Shown: piece after piece, positions 31,752 through 42,969 of the stretch
How the letters are laid out: each line of letters starts with the position of its first letter
How positions within the stretch are numbered: position 1 is the stretch's first letter
Assembly (NCBI GenBank): GCA_015680685.1
Contig: MNCI01035238.1
Span: forward strand, 139,315-203,314
DNA from: Gnetum montanum
Lineage: Eukaryota; Streptophyta; Gnetopsida; Gnetales; Gnetaceae
Direction: 5' to 3'
DNA: 64,000 bases
The notes under the pieces: generated by a model
The model's database searches: none
What the model saw: the letters and a program-made list of their open reading frames with translations, nothing else
What the model was told of the DNA's origin: nothing
Position numbers and translations under genes: made by a program

Positions 31752-33000
31752 TTATCTTCTTTAGTGCATACACCACCTCTAGTAGCTACTTTGCTATAGT
31801 GGTGTAGCTAAGTTATGCACTAGCAATGCTCCTCCTTGCATAGTGGATGTGGAAAAGACACTTCTAATCATTCAACTATGTAAGCACAACTTCCAAGGCA
31901 TAATTGGATGCATTTGTCATTATGTAAAAAGATTGTAACCAACTAGGTTCTTGTAGAATTTTAGTTTTTATAAGTCTTTATTTGAAAGCTTAAATGCCTT
32001 CTCACAATCATTTAACCAAATAAAGGCCACCTCCTTCTTTGTAAGGTCTACCAACGACTTTGCAATCTTTGAGAAATTTTTAGATGATCTAGTACCTATT
32101 TGAAGTCTAACTTGTAGGAGGAGAAGTTGTCCATAAAGACATTAATACTATTATTGATTTGCTTTTGGAATATGTATAAGACCAAGCATTGAGAAGGTAG
32201 TAGGATTATCACTCAAGCTAAATGATATCTTTTTGTAGACAAAAGTCCCCTAGGCATATGTAAAAGTTATTTTTTCTTGGTCATCAAGTGTGATCTGGAT
32301 TTGGGTATAGTTTCCATAACCATCAAATAAGCTATAATATTTATGTCCTACTATGGTATCCAATGCTTGATTAATGAATGATAACAAAAAATGATCTTTA
32401 AATGTCATCTTGTTCAATAGCCTAAAGTTAATCTAGATCCACCATAGGGCTCCCTTTTTAAGCATAATAACAAGTGAGGTTCCCACTCATAATCCATCAT
32501 AGGATAAATAAGTCCAACTTTTAGGAATTCTCAATTTCATGCTTGACTACTTGCTTAAGCTTTGGAGACGTATGTTGTGGTTGGCATTTAGACTTAATGA
32601 TAAGATCTATGTAAATTTTGTATTGGCACATTGTGGATCTATCCCAATTATCTCATCATATGACTAAGAAAATGTTTTTGACCATTTATTTACAACTTCC
32701 AACAACTTTTTTTCTACTTCTCTTTCATCTCAACATTGGCAATTACTAATTTTTCATTCTCAAGAAAAACATACTCCAATGAATTTAGTAATGTCCTTTG
32801 TTCAATTGGTTCTAGTATATGTTCTTTTGAAATTTCCAACTCTCCCTAATCATTATCTTCTTCTTATATATGCTCTACTTGGAAAAGCTATGACCATACT
32901 TTTTTCATCTCATCCAACTTCTCTACCTATGAGCTAGTAAGTATTTCTTCCTATTTCATGTAGATTGATGATTGGCAGCTTTCATTTACTATCAGCCACT
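31752..33000 (-). pseudogene. RT/RNase H region of element F
   Basis: Minus strand shows KYYSLFDGYGNYTQIQI (about 32,350-32,300; D has YYYSFLDGYSGYNQIQI), GLIYPMMDYEW near 32,515-32,480, and KSLVDLTKKEVAFIW near 32,050-32,000. It seems shorter than in D between palm and RNase H, which suggests a deletion around the active site. Confidence 0.75.
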
Positions 33001-33114
33001 GCCTATCTTCTTATTTAGTGGTTGATAATTATAGGCACTTTTGCATGTACATTTGTTCTTCACATGAACTACATGTTGTGATGCTTCTTTATCTAACTAT
33101 TTAGGCTCTCTAAA

Positions 33115-33560
33115 TGTAGTTGCACCTCATATTAATGTATGTGATGTACAAAAACCTCTTCTTCTCAATGTATAAATGTTCATTTTCTTTGGATATTTCC
33201 AAGGATAAGTCCTTGATTCCAAGCTTAACATCAATGATGCTTAGTCAAGTCCTTATGATAATGATGAGAAATTCCCCCTTGCAGTTCTCTACATGGATTA
33301 CCAAGAAATCTGTTGGCTAAGATCACCCATTGATGGCGGTCACAATGTCCTCTACTTATCTGAAAGAAATAGTGATGCATTGGTTTGCAAGCTCTATCTT
33401 GATGTTGCACTTTTTAAGCATCAGCAAGTTTCATGCTTTATACATCTCTTGAGATGTCAAATTAACTCTAAAATCTGAGTCTAACAAAGCCTTGCATAGT
33501 GCATTTCCTATAATTTATAAATAAATTAAGAGGCTTGTAGAATCTATTCTCTTTCTATGA
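33115..33560 (-). pseudogene. Protease region of element F
   Basis: Minus strand reads CKGEFLIIIRT, LSIIDVKLGIKDLSLEISKE, the counterpart of DFPIIMGRAWLIIVDTQMGIRDISLEISKE in D. The catalytic Asp part to the right is too decayed to read. Confidence 0.7.
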
Positions 33561-33799
33561 AGGTTACCTTCTTTAAGTTAATCAATAAAAACATGAGTTA
33601 ACATGACCATTTGTAAATTTGAGCTTTGTTTTGAAAGCGACTCATGTGTATGATTTTAGGTTGTTGGCATTGAGGTGGGATCCATAGCCATTGATGCTTA
33701 CATACGTTTAGATAGACTAACAAGTTTAAAGAAAAGATGCTTCTAAGGATTGCACTTTAGGCCACTTGAATTGTCATCCACTTGCATATTTATGACTCT

Positions 33800-36100
33800 A
33801 ATAGCATTTTTTGATATGGTTGAGGAGATATCTTACCTTGCATTTCTGTAGCTGATGTTGGAGGAAGAGTTTGTGATGGTTGATAATGTTCAAAAGGTGG
33901 GTGCAAAGGGTAGGGATGTGATTCAACACCTGGTGTGAAAGGCCTATGGTATTCTGGTGGATAACAATAGTGGAAGAAAAGAGTTTGAGTAGTTGCATCA
34001 CTTGGAGAAATAGGTTATTTGACATAATAGTCATATGGATTTAGTTGCCTATAAGGGTACTACTGCCTTGGTGGTGGCATCCCCTACAATTGTGGGTTTT
34101 GCCATTGTTGATAATATTTCTCATAAGGTTAAGGTGAAGCTCCACTTAGATAGTATCATTGATTATGGAATTTCTTATAATTGCCTTGTGGAAAAAGTAA
34201 TCTTCTAGGCATCTGCTTTTTGACACACTTTGGATTTAATGCATATGCTCCTAGCTCTTTAAGATATGACATAATAGAACAAAATTTCTTAGAATGTTCA
34301 TATTGATAGAAGTCACATCCATTATCTTCTATTAAATTTAATTCAACAAATCCTTCGCTACATTAGCTTTGCCTATTTGTACATGGCATTGCTTACTTAT
34401 TTTTTCTCTTTCTTGTCTTTATCCTGTATAAGGAGTTACTTCATATTCTTTTCCAATATTTTGAGTGTAGTTGTAAATTTTTCATTCACTAAATCCCACA
34501 CTGTTTTTACTTTTTTGCAAGGAAACTAATTTTTGGATTAGCAAAGTATTTCGCTTAATCACCTCCTCCATAGGATCTCTGTCTTCCCTTATGTTGCAAG
34601 CACATATATATCTTTTACAAAGAGAGGAATCTCTATTGTATTCTTTTGTATTTTCCCTCTTCTTTAATTCTTCTTACTCTCTAGCTACCTAGTCAATTAA
34701 CCTTTAGATCCAATGGACCCTCATCTCTAAAAGTCTCCCATGGGCATAGACCCCAAGATTTTCTCTTATTTTATTTTTGAGCCCATCTATGATATGTCTT
34801 AACTGCTTCCATTAAGAGAGGTCATTGCATAGGCATCTATGCATCAAATAATAACATTTACCTAGTGTTGCATTGGATTCATGATTGTTATATTTCTAAC
34901 TTTGAGTTTGTTTCCTTAAGTTAGGAATTCTAGAGTAGATTTGATAATTATTATTGAATAACTCCATAATTGTACTCCATCTCCTAATAGATTCCAGTTC
35001 CAAGGATCAATACTAACTCTTTAATTCTTTTATGAGTGTCTTGAGAAATAGCTTGAGATTTTACCAATCATTCTCTATGGTTTGTAAGGCAAAAACATTA
35101 TGGAAGGCTTGTGAATGATGTTGCAAATTAGCATTATAATCTCCCTTGATATATTCCTTTGATGCCTAATTAAGATATAAATAGTTTTCTTAGTATTAAT
35201 CATGCCCTTGGTAAGAAGTAAGAATTCATTATGATCATCACGTTCATCATAGTCTTTGTCATGACGACAACCTCTTTTGTGTTGCTTACAATGCCTTCTT
35301 CCATGTATGTGTGCATGACCTCTGTATCTATCATGATCATGATCAACATTCCTACCTTCATCCTATTTTAATTTATCCTATTATCTTTACTAGACCATCT
35401 TTAATTATCCCTTCTTCCTTGACCATGCTCATTCTTGTCAAATCTTGATGATGGCAATGACAATGATGATGGAAAACTAGAAGAAATAACTTCCTCCCAT
35501 ACTCCCTTTAATTATCTATGAATGGATTGCTAAAAGATTTAGGTATGATATTCCTCCTAGTATTGGGTCATGTTTACTCTTTCCTTGGCTTCTTACCAAG
35601 GCTAAATGTAGGCACGAGTTTGTCATATCATTTGCATTGAAGGAAGAATGATTTCAACAATATGATCTACCTAAGTAGTAATTTGTAATCTCGTTTTATG
35701 ACTATGACATAAATAGATAGTAGTCCTCTTCTCCTTTTCTACCTCATGATAGGTTTCCATAAAACACTCTTTATGAAATTAGGCCTTAATGGGTTGGTAG
35801 CATCTACATATTTCATTAGCTACCTTGTAGTTAACGGAAAATGCTTTTAATTCAACTTTCATTGATGAAGCTGAATGATTAGGTGGTAACACAATGTTGC
35901 CTTCTAGGTCCTTCCATCTTGCTTATTTATCCTAGTGAAGGATGAAGGCAAAGTCTAGATAATAAGTATCTAAATGATGGTAGACTATCTTGACTTAATA
36001 AGATACATTGTCTTTGCTTTTAGTTATTCTATCACATCCCCTAGTAGAATCATTAACAAGTGGAGAATCAACTTTGGAAGAAGAAGAAATTTTAAATTAC
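33800..36100 (-). pseudogene. Gag of element F
   Basis: Minus-strand Gag debris. The core near 35,150-34,980 reads NLQHHSQAFHNVFALQTIEN, LKLFLKTLIKELKS, SLELESIRRWSTI. The Tyr/Pro/Gly-rich C-terminal part is at 34,260-33,800 and aligns with element C. Many stops. Confidence 0.7.
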
Positions 36101-36198
36101 TATATGTGCCTTAATAAAATAATATTATTTTCTCATGATAAATCATAAAGTTCCAAGAGTAATCATAAATGATTTAAACTAATTCAAATCACTAGCAC

Positions 36199-37075
36199 CA
36201 ATCCCCAATAATGACACCAATGATGAGCATGTAAGTAGTTCCTACACCTAACCATATAAATCACAAACATTTATGTGTGACCTAATCATAATCCATGGAC
36301 TAAACTAGTAGAGTATCTAAATTGTTAAGTCTCATGATAGGTCATTGTCTTTCTAGTTATACTTATATAGCTCTTAGTGCATATGGTTAAGTATAACTAA
36401 GACATATAATCATTGATGTTGTTTGAAGCATGATTAAAATAGTATTAAAATATTAAGATTTAATCTAATTTATTTAAGGGCAAAAATAGAGTCTAATTTA
36501 GTCTAAGTGATAATCATATGTTCCCAATTTGTTGTATATATCTTGAAGTTATGCTACAATTACTGGGTTACTAAGTGCTCCATTGTGGAGCATACCAAGT
36601 GGTAACATTGCTAGAGTTATCAAAGGTTAACATATTTATGTTTAATGTTGGTCATACCCATTTCACATGAATAACATGCATTTTAGAATTCAAATATTAA
36701 CTAAACACATGTGAAAGTAAACATTACACTATGTGCACGAGGAAATAAATTTCATTACAATAAATTTTAGGTTAAGTTAGAGCATTGCAATGGCATGAAA
36801 TAACCTTGGTCTTTATTACTAGTCATGCCATGTGTCTAGGTACATGGCACTTAAATAAGGACTTTGTACAATCACTTCACAATGTGCTACAAGCACTAGC
36901 TAACTAATACTAATTTTTATAGTTACAAATTGATAAATTTTTGCTACAATAATTGACAAAATGATGTCATAAATGATGTACATAGTGCATTTATATAGAC
37001 AAGACTAATTAGTGCGTCAATACTAATGCATTAATGTAGCCTTCCCTATGTTGACATAGTTAACTTTTCTATTGT
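36199..37075 (-). repeat. 5' LTR of element F with its primer site
   Basis: The primer site complement (ATCCCCAATAATGACACCAA, 36,201-36,220) directly precedes TGATGAGCATG at 36221. The LTR keeps the family phrases for lattice positions ACTGGGTTACTAAGTG near 36,560 and a minus-strand TATA-like TTTATATAG near 36,991. The outer end is degenerate and is placed near 37,075 by comparison with B. Confidence 0.7.
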
Positions 37076-38300
37076 TTATGACTACTTATATTCATAAAGA
37101 AAATTTTTAAAATATGAGATGATAAAAACTATAGTATTAGATTTTTGTTTTACACCTTCTCTAAGCAACTCTAATATACTAAGATCTAAATTAAGCACAT
37201 AAGGAGTTATCGTAACCTTTACTAATAAGTAATTGTAGTTAGTAATTTTTCGTATAGTTCTCTGAGTATTGTAAGTCTTATGATTGCTTATGAATATTTT
37301 GTTGGTACACAAAGTCATAAATAATCTACTTTGTAAATTAGTATTAATCATAGATTATTATAGACAAAGTATAAGTAGTAAGAATTGTGGTTTTGCTTCA
37401 TCTTCATAATTCTTTATTATCATTTTTGGACTATTTTTAACGCTAAGCTAAGTTCATGGGAATTTCTTATGTTTCAATAATGTTGCTCTTTCCTCTAGTA
37501 ATGCTAGAACTTTTTGCATTGTCTAAGAGTATTTTGGGATCATGGGTTCTCTTTCACACTTATGATGCTTGGATAAACTTCCTATGCTTAGTCTTATGTA
37601 GGTTGGGCCACTCTAGGCTCCTTCAATGACCCATAGCTAAGTTGCAATAACTGTTTTCAGTTTTCTTCTTTGTCTGTGCTTACTTTGTAGGTCCTTACTC
37701 CTGTACAAACTCACTATGCTAGTTTCTTCAATCTTTGGCCCTTGATGCTACAATACTTCTTTTGGTGTTGGGCATATTTAGGACTTACTTAGCTTTACCA
37801 ACCTTTACAAACTAAGACTAATCTTTTAGTGTTAGGCATATTAAAAACTTAATTAGCTTTACTAACCTTAATAAACTAGGATTGATCTTTTGGTGTTGGG
37901 CATATTCAGGACTTACTTGGATTCAAAAGAAAGCTAGGAGTCTTTCTTTTGAAATATACATTATGGGTATCCCTTCTTCTTCTTCTATTTGTTATTCTTA
38001 TGATGTGGAGCTCTCATCTTTTTTTGGTCTTACAAACCATTTTATTAATTTTTTTCTTGGATTATGATTACATCTCTTATTTTTTTATGATGTCTTCTCA
38101 TTAGTTTTTTTTTTTTTGAGGGGTGATCAAGATTCCTTTATATCTTGTGAGCAATTGTGACTCTTTATGGATCATAGTAACCTTTTGTAATTTCTTTTTC
38201 TTATGTTAAGAACCTAATGATTGTATCTTAATAAGAAGATATATTCTACAATATAGAATATGTGTTAATATCATAATAGTTGATCAAGTCCTTATTTTGT
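37076..38300. other. AT-rich intergenic DNA
   Basis: No supported gene. Contains the 64-bp tandem repeat at 37,761-37,920 and T-rich runs (38,045-38,117). Short open frames here have no recognisable content. Confidence 0.6.
37761..37920. repeat. 64-bp tandem repeat, 2.5 copies
   Basis: Units start TTTGGTGTTGGGCATATT at 37,761, TTTAGTGTTAGGCATATT at 37,825 and TTTGGTGTTGGGCATATT at 37,889, a regular 64-bp period with moderate divergence. Confidence 0.85.
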
Positions 38301-39700
38301 TGAGTCAAAACCTATAAATGGAGAAGTGTATTTTTTGTAGTTGTGCTTATGTGTTGGCAAGGAGTAATTTGGGACATTTAAAAGTTGAGTTAGAATGAGG
38401 AATAAGGCATTTGGAGGCTCCATTGAAAGTCCATGATCTTAGAAAAGTTCAAGTAGGAAGCCCAATCAAAGTATGGAAAGTTCTAATTGAAGATTCAAGG
38501 GGATCAAGATAGCATCAAGGTAAAGACCTAGGGTTTGAAGATTTGATGTTGCTAAAGATCATCATAGAAATTCCAAGAGACTTGAAGAGAGTTTTGTTAG
38601 AAATAGTCTAGGGTGCTTTTGTGTTTCATGATCTATATAGCATCAAGGGATTAAGATCAATAAAGATGTAAGCAATAGACATGAAAATCAAGAATTGAAT
38701 GCCAAAGAAACAAATATTCTGAAGTTGATAGAGGATCTTAATACTCCTCTTCTTATCTTGTGTTTAAGTCCATAAGTCATGTACCTTGCCTATATAGTTA
38801 AGAGTTATATTTTATAACAATATGTTGTAAATTATGTGCACACCCATGTGCTTAAATTGGTAGTTAAACTTGCACACTTATGTGCTCAAGGTAGTGGGTT
38901 GGTATGTTGACTTTGGAAACACCTACTCATCTTAATCATAACCTAACCAAGACCTAACTTGGATCAAGAACCCTAACCAAGGTTATGTTAACCACCATCC
39001 AAGAGCTATATAAGGAGGTGTGTGAACATCCAAGAGGTATCCAAGAGGGATCCAAGAGGGTAATTTGTTGAGAAGAAGAGAGAGTTGTGAGTGAGAAGTG
39101 ATCTCCCCAAGAGATGGAGGATGCTCTTTAGCACCTCCACCTCCAAGCCCTTGCTTTATTGTTATTTTTCTCCTCCAAATATGTTAAAGTATTAGATATC
39201 GTAGTAGCAAACTTGAGCATTGTAGAGAAGATGAGGAACTCCTCCATTGTGAGGTAGAGTAAAGAGTACCTTGGTAGCACCTCCTTAAAGAGGCAAAACA
39301 AGGAACTCCTCCATCATGTGGAGTTGAGTAAAGTGTGCTTTGGTAGCACCTCTTCTAGTGGCAATTTGTGTTTTGCATCCTCTTTTGTTGTGTATCTCTA
39401 TCAAAGCTACTTAATGTTGTTGTTGGCTACATATGAACATTTTGTGCTATTCTTGGGTATAGCTAGAAATTTAACATGTTTCAATTTTGTGTATTTCAGG
39501 AGTTTCAATTATTTCAATGTTTCATGGTTTTAGTTATTTCAAATCATATGCATTTTAGTTAGTTTCAATCTATCCCATTTCAATTTTTGCTTATTTGATT
39601 TCAATTCCCAATGCATTTTCAATATGTTTCAAAGTGTTTGTTGAAATTCCTTCAAAGCTTGTTTCAGACACCTAAATTAATTGACTAATTTTTCTCAAAG
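38300..39700 (+). other. LTR-like or promoter-like unclassified sequence
   Basis: A good TATA box (GCTATATAAGGAGG, 39,005-39,018) is followed by a purine-rich leader with repeated ATCCAAGAGG units (39,029-39,060) and a 67-bp tandem duplication with GGAACTCCTCCAT (39,234 and 39,301). This arrangement resembles the U3-R of a Copia-type LTR, but I could not find a partner or termini. No coding region. Confidence 0.4.
39233..39366. repeat. 67-bp tandem duplication
   Basis: Two adjacent copies share GGAACTCCTCCAT, GAGTAAAG and TTGGTAGCACCTC, at offsets of 67 bp. Confidence 0.8.
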
Positions 39701-41100
39701 TATGATGATCCAAAGTATGTGTAGAGGAAAGCTCATTGAATTCTCTACATGTTAGAATCAAGAAACCTAAAGAAAGAGTTCAAGAAAATTGAGTTGTTTT
39801 AGGTTTGGTCACTCCTATCAAAAATTGGGGAAATCCGGACTACATAGAAAGATTGGTCTATAATACAATTTTCCAAAGAGATTTTCCCATCTATTTTTAT
39901 ATATTTTATCATATCTTTCATAATCTTTCCAATGGTGGATCATATGAAGTCTAATTCATTGCTATTTGAGAGAGACGACTTTTTTAGTGTTAGTGTCCAA
40001 AAAAGAGAAAACTTGAAGGTTTCATTCACTCTAAGCCTTCCACTACACCAACTCTGACAAGTTCAAATTTACAAGAATATTCAGGTGGAAAGTTCAAAGT
40101 CCTCTTGGGAATTCCTAGTTGAAGCTATGGAAAGTTCTAGTCAACTAATCCAAAAGCACCTTATTTGCAAAGTGGACATCTTTGCTAGAGGGTGGACATC
40201 CCAAGCACTAGGGTGGATGCCTTAATAGAGAAGGACTTGTGCTCAGGGTGGACATTCTAATATAGGTGGATGTCCTACCATAGAAGGAAAACATTGTATG
40301 AATTATTTAAGCTTATTGTTTTAGGTCATTATATCAAAGTGTTTAAATTATTTGAATATTAAATGCATTTATTATAATGAAGAGCTATTTGTATTTGTAT
40401 ATTTTATAGGAATTATACTATTTGCAAATTGTTAAAGTATAAATATGTAATTAAACTATAGTGGTAAGAGTGTGCTTGGTAACTCGTGACTAGAAGTTCA
40501 TTTCCATTAGGCAACACTAAATTATAAATTTTAAAATATCTATATATATATATATATATAAGGAATTCTAAAACTAGTTTGATAGATCCAAGGAGTTTTA
40601 GTGGATATAAGTAAAAAAAAAAAATTAGTTTCAAATTCAAGAAGATTATCATTGTTGCAATCATCATGGTTATCTTTATCCATGGTAGGTTAGCCCATTA
40701 AAGTAGACCAATGATTGGTTGTGTTTTTTATAGCCAACTATCCACGTAATGCCCTTGAAGGTGCATTATTACAATATTCACACATATTCAAGGGCATTAT
40801 TACAATATTCACACATATCAATCTAGCTGGTTGAGAATTAAACTTAAGAGACCGAAAGTGTTTTTTATTATGTCTATGTCTTTTAAATTCATTCCACCAA
40901 CTACCTTTAATAATTTTTGCATAATTCTTATATATCTCGGCATGTAACCTTATCTTAACTTATAATGTGCAAATGATATAACTTAACCAATTAAAGTATG
41001 CCCAATTACCTATTAATACAACTAAGCCAAAGTAAAATAATAACCAAAAACATGTATTTAACCATCCAAACCATTGTAGCCCCTTAGCCATTCCAACCAT
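39701..41100. other. AT-rich intergenic DNA with SINE-like remnant and TA microsatellite
   Basis: No gene seen. A (TA)n run lies at 40,543-40,560. The block 40,440-40,625 is SINE-like (listed separately). A 28-bp direct repeat with AAGGGCATTATTACAATATT starts near 40,755-40,790. Confidence 0.5.
40455..40625 (+). mobile_element. SINE-like remnant
   Basis: Contains AGTGGTAAGAGTGTGCTTGG (box-A-like), GAAGTTCATTTCC (decayed box B), GGCAACACTAAATTATAAAT, the body AAAACTAGTTTGATAGATCC, and an A-rich end. Parts recur at 49,020-49,085 and 49,425-49,510, indicating a dispersed tRNA-derived family. Confidence 0.5.
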
Positions 41101-42030
41101 GGTAACTCTTGAGTTTGTTTCAAATTGTAGGATCTTCTTGGTCCGAGCTTCAAGGAAAGATGCTATTTAAGCCTATGTTGGGAAACAGGAATACGCAGGG
41201 TTGTTGACACACTTCATTTTGATACCTAAATTTAAAGTGGCGGAGCCGGCTATGCTATGACAGGACCAGGTGACTCGTATTTGACAGGCGAACAAAGCTC
41301 CATAATCCTATCCAAAATGAGAAGAAAAAGAACGTACATTAAAGGAATGAAAATATCTTTGCTTAAAAACATGCAACCTTTGACATCAAAATCGGTTTCC
41401 ATCGTTATCTCTCCTTAATAGAATGTATATCCATACGGAAACAAAACAAGAACAATAAAGAGCCATGAAAATCAAGCCACTTTCAAGCATTTCTGGGCCG
41501 AAAGGCAAGTCATTCATATAGAAACAAAATGTTGGGGGGTTGATCCCTCTAGCATGATCAATCTGACCTACGCCATAAGGAGCCTATATCACAAAAAAAA
41601 TTATAATGAGACCCAATTATACAAAGGCCCATCACACCAAAGCAAATCACACAGACCCACAATTGGCAACAATCAATACAAATTGATAAGAGGATTCTAG
41701 CCACCCTGGTGACCATGATTATTATGGTAAAACATGCCCCACAAACAATAAAAATACTAAGCATCATCCCTTTCAATGATTGTAACTTAAAATCCACTCA
41801 AAAACCAAGAATACCCCACATGGCCTAGCTAGCACCAACAAGGCAACATTCTCATCCCAGAGGTATTTGCATGGTACAAGGAATCCAAAACATATGGTTT
41901 AGAAAAAAGTGGGTTGCGTGAAGACGGAGGCCAACCTTATTTTAATAATAGCCGATGTTTGTATTCTCCAACCTTAAGAAAACTAATTAAAGAGTTAAAA
42001 AAAAACCCCCATTTTCCATGATGCTCTTCC
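41101..42030. other. Non-repetitive intergenic sequence
   Basis: More complex sequence than its left side, without the TE phrases found elsewhere and without convincing ORFs. It leads into the GC-rich island; it could be flanking sequence of a gene or pseudogene not recognisable here. Confidence 0.35.
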
Positions 42031-42057
42031 GACTTTGCGAGATGAAAGGAAATATTT

Positions 42058-42475
42058 ATGCCACGTGGCGGCCTGGCACCCGCACCTGAGACCGCTGCGC
42101 AATAAAATATCATTTGACTTATTGAGCCGAATGATGATGACGTGACAAAGACGGGAGCGGGCCCCACGGCCATGCAACGAATCCCGGAACGCCACGTGTG
42201 CAACGGATGAGCATGAACATGAAAAAGCGTCCATCGTTAACGGATACGTCGATGGCGATGCTGATAGCGCCGTGGGGCCCGGTTTGCAGACGTGGCAGAG
42301 CGGCGGGCCCCACTGCTGCCGCGGACGCGGAATGTTACAATGTGGTCCCACATTTTGTCCCGGTCACACGCAAAGTCCATCGTTTGGGAGTGGGTGGGGG
42401 CCACCCACCCACGTGACCGTGGGGCCAGGGACTGGGGCCCATGCTTATTCCCGTGACAGGGCACCGGCGCAAAGG
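42058..42475. promoter_or_regulatory. GC-rich island dense in G-box/ABRE and GGGCCCCAC motifs
   Basis: Within 420 bp are CCACGTGG (42,061-42,068), TGACGTGACA (42,138-42,147), GGGCCCCAC (42,159-42,167 and 42,305-42,313), CCACGTGT (42,192-42,199), GTGGGGCCC (42,272-42,280), ACGTGGC (42,290-42,296), GTGGTCCCAC (42,342-42,351) and CCCACGTGAC (42,407-42,416). CACGTG is the core of plant bZIP/bHLH sites; GTGGNCCC-type motifs are bound by TCP factors. Surroundings are strongly AT-rich. No CpG depletion is obvious, unlike TE regions. The density suggests a promoter or enhancer, but no gene can be assigned. The overlapping short ORFs look like composition effects. Confidence 0.5.
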
Positions 42476-42624
42476 TTTTGGAGGTTGCATAGAAAAAGCT
42501 TGGATTTGCTAGCCCCCAGGACCATGCCATGCCATTATTATATTGAAGACTGGGGCTTATTCATAGGCCCAAGGGCGGTGCTTTTGAGATTGTTTAGGTT
42601 GGTGTGCCCTCATTCCCAAGGGGA

Positions 42625-42724
42625 AATTTCATTGGAGAGTTGGTGCCTCCATCCATCTGGATGTGTGTTGGGAAAATTTCATTGGAGAGTCAGGGCCCCC
42701 CTCCATTTGGATGTGTGTTGTGGA
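42625..42724. repeat. Short tandem duplication (about 50 bp)
   Basis: Two copies share AATTTCATTGGAGAGT and GGATGTGTGTTG (first at 42,625 and 42,659, second at 42,676 and 42,709). This lies just beyond the GC-rich island. Confidence 0.8.
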
Positions 42725-42969
42725 TGAGCTCACATGATTTGCTAGTGCCTTGGGTAGGTGAGCGGTTGTTTTTGTCCCCATGGGTTCCACGCTCTTGGGC
42801 TCTTCCTTTTGCTTGTGAGAGGCAACATGGCTGTGGTTAGTAAGTTTTGGCATAACATCCCAAGTTTCTTCTTCTTTAGTAGGGAGAGAGAAAAGATGCA
42901 TGGTTATGTGGGGGTAGTCTTTGCTTGTAGGAACGAGTGTAGTGGTTGGCAAAGCTTGACATAGACCCC

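Larger units (their letters stand above)
11090..37075 (-). mobile_element. Element F: Athila/Tat-like element split by D, E and G
   Basis: Once the insertions D (11661-24892), E (24941-30358) and G (30820-31746) are set aside, the minus strand reads in order 5' LTR (36221-~37075), primer site, gag (~36,100-33,800), protease (~33,500-33,115), RT and RNase H (~33,000-30,363) and integrase (30,819-30,363, 24,940-24,893, 11,660-~11,090). The integrase phrase continues across the junctions. The 3' end (ORF3 and 3' LTR) is missing; a LINE fragment and element C lie there instead. The region is full of stops, so F is the oldest layer here. Confidence 0.8.

Noticed and set aside
1-37000. Regularly spaced repeats in LTRs as a possible CRISPR array
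   Set aside because: The repeats are long, imperfect LTR modules in a plant genome; there are no uniform short repeats with unique spacers.
41937-42351. Minus-strand ORFs of 64-118 codons in the GC island
   Set aside because: Composition artefacts; translations are Pro/Gly/Arg/Ser-rich with no conserved segment.
42272-42727. 151-codon open frame with Gly/Cys/Arg-rich translation in the GC island
   Set aside because: Overlapping open frames on both strands reflect low stop-codon density in GC-rich DNA; no domain or splice signal supports coding.
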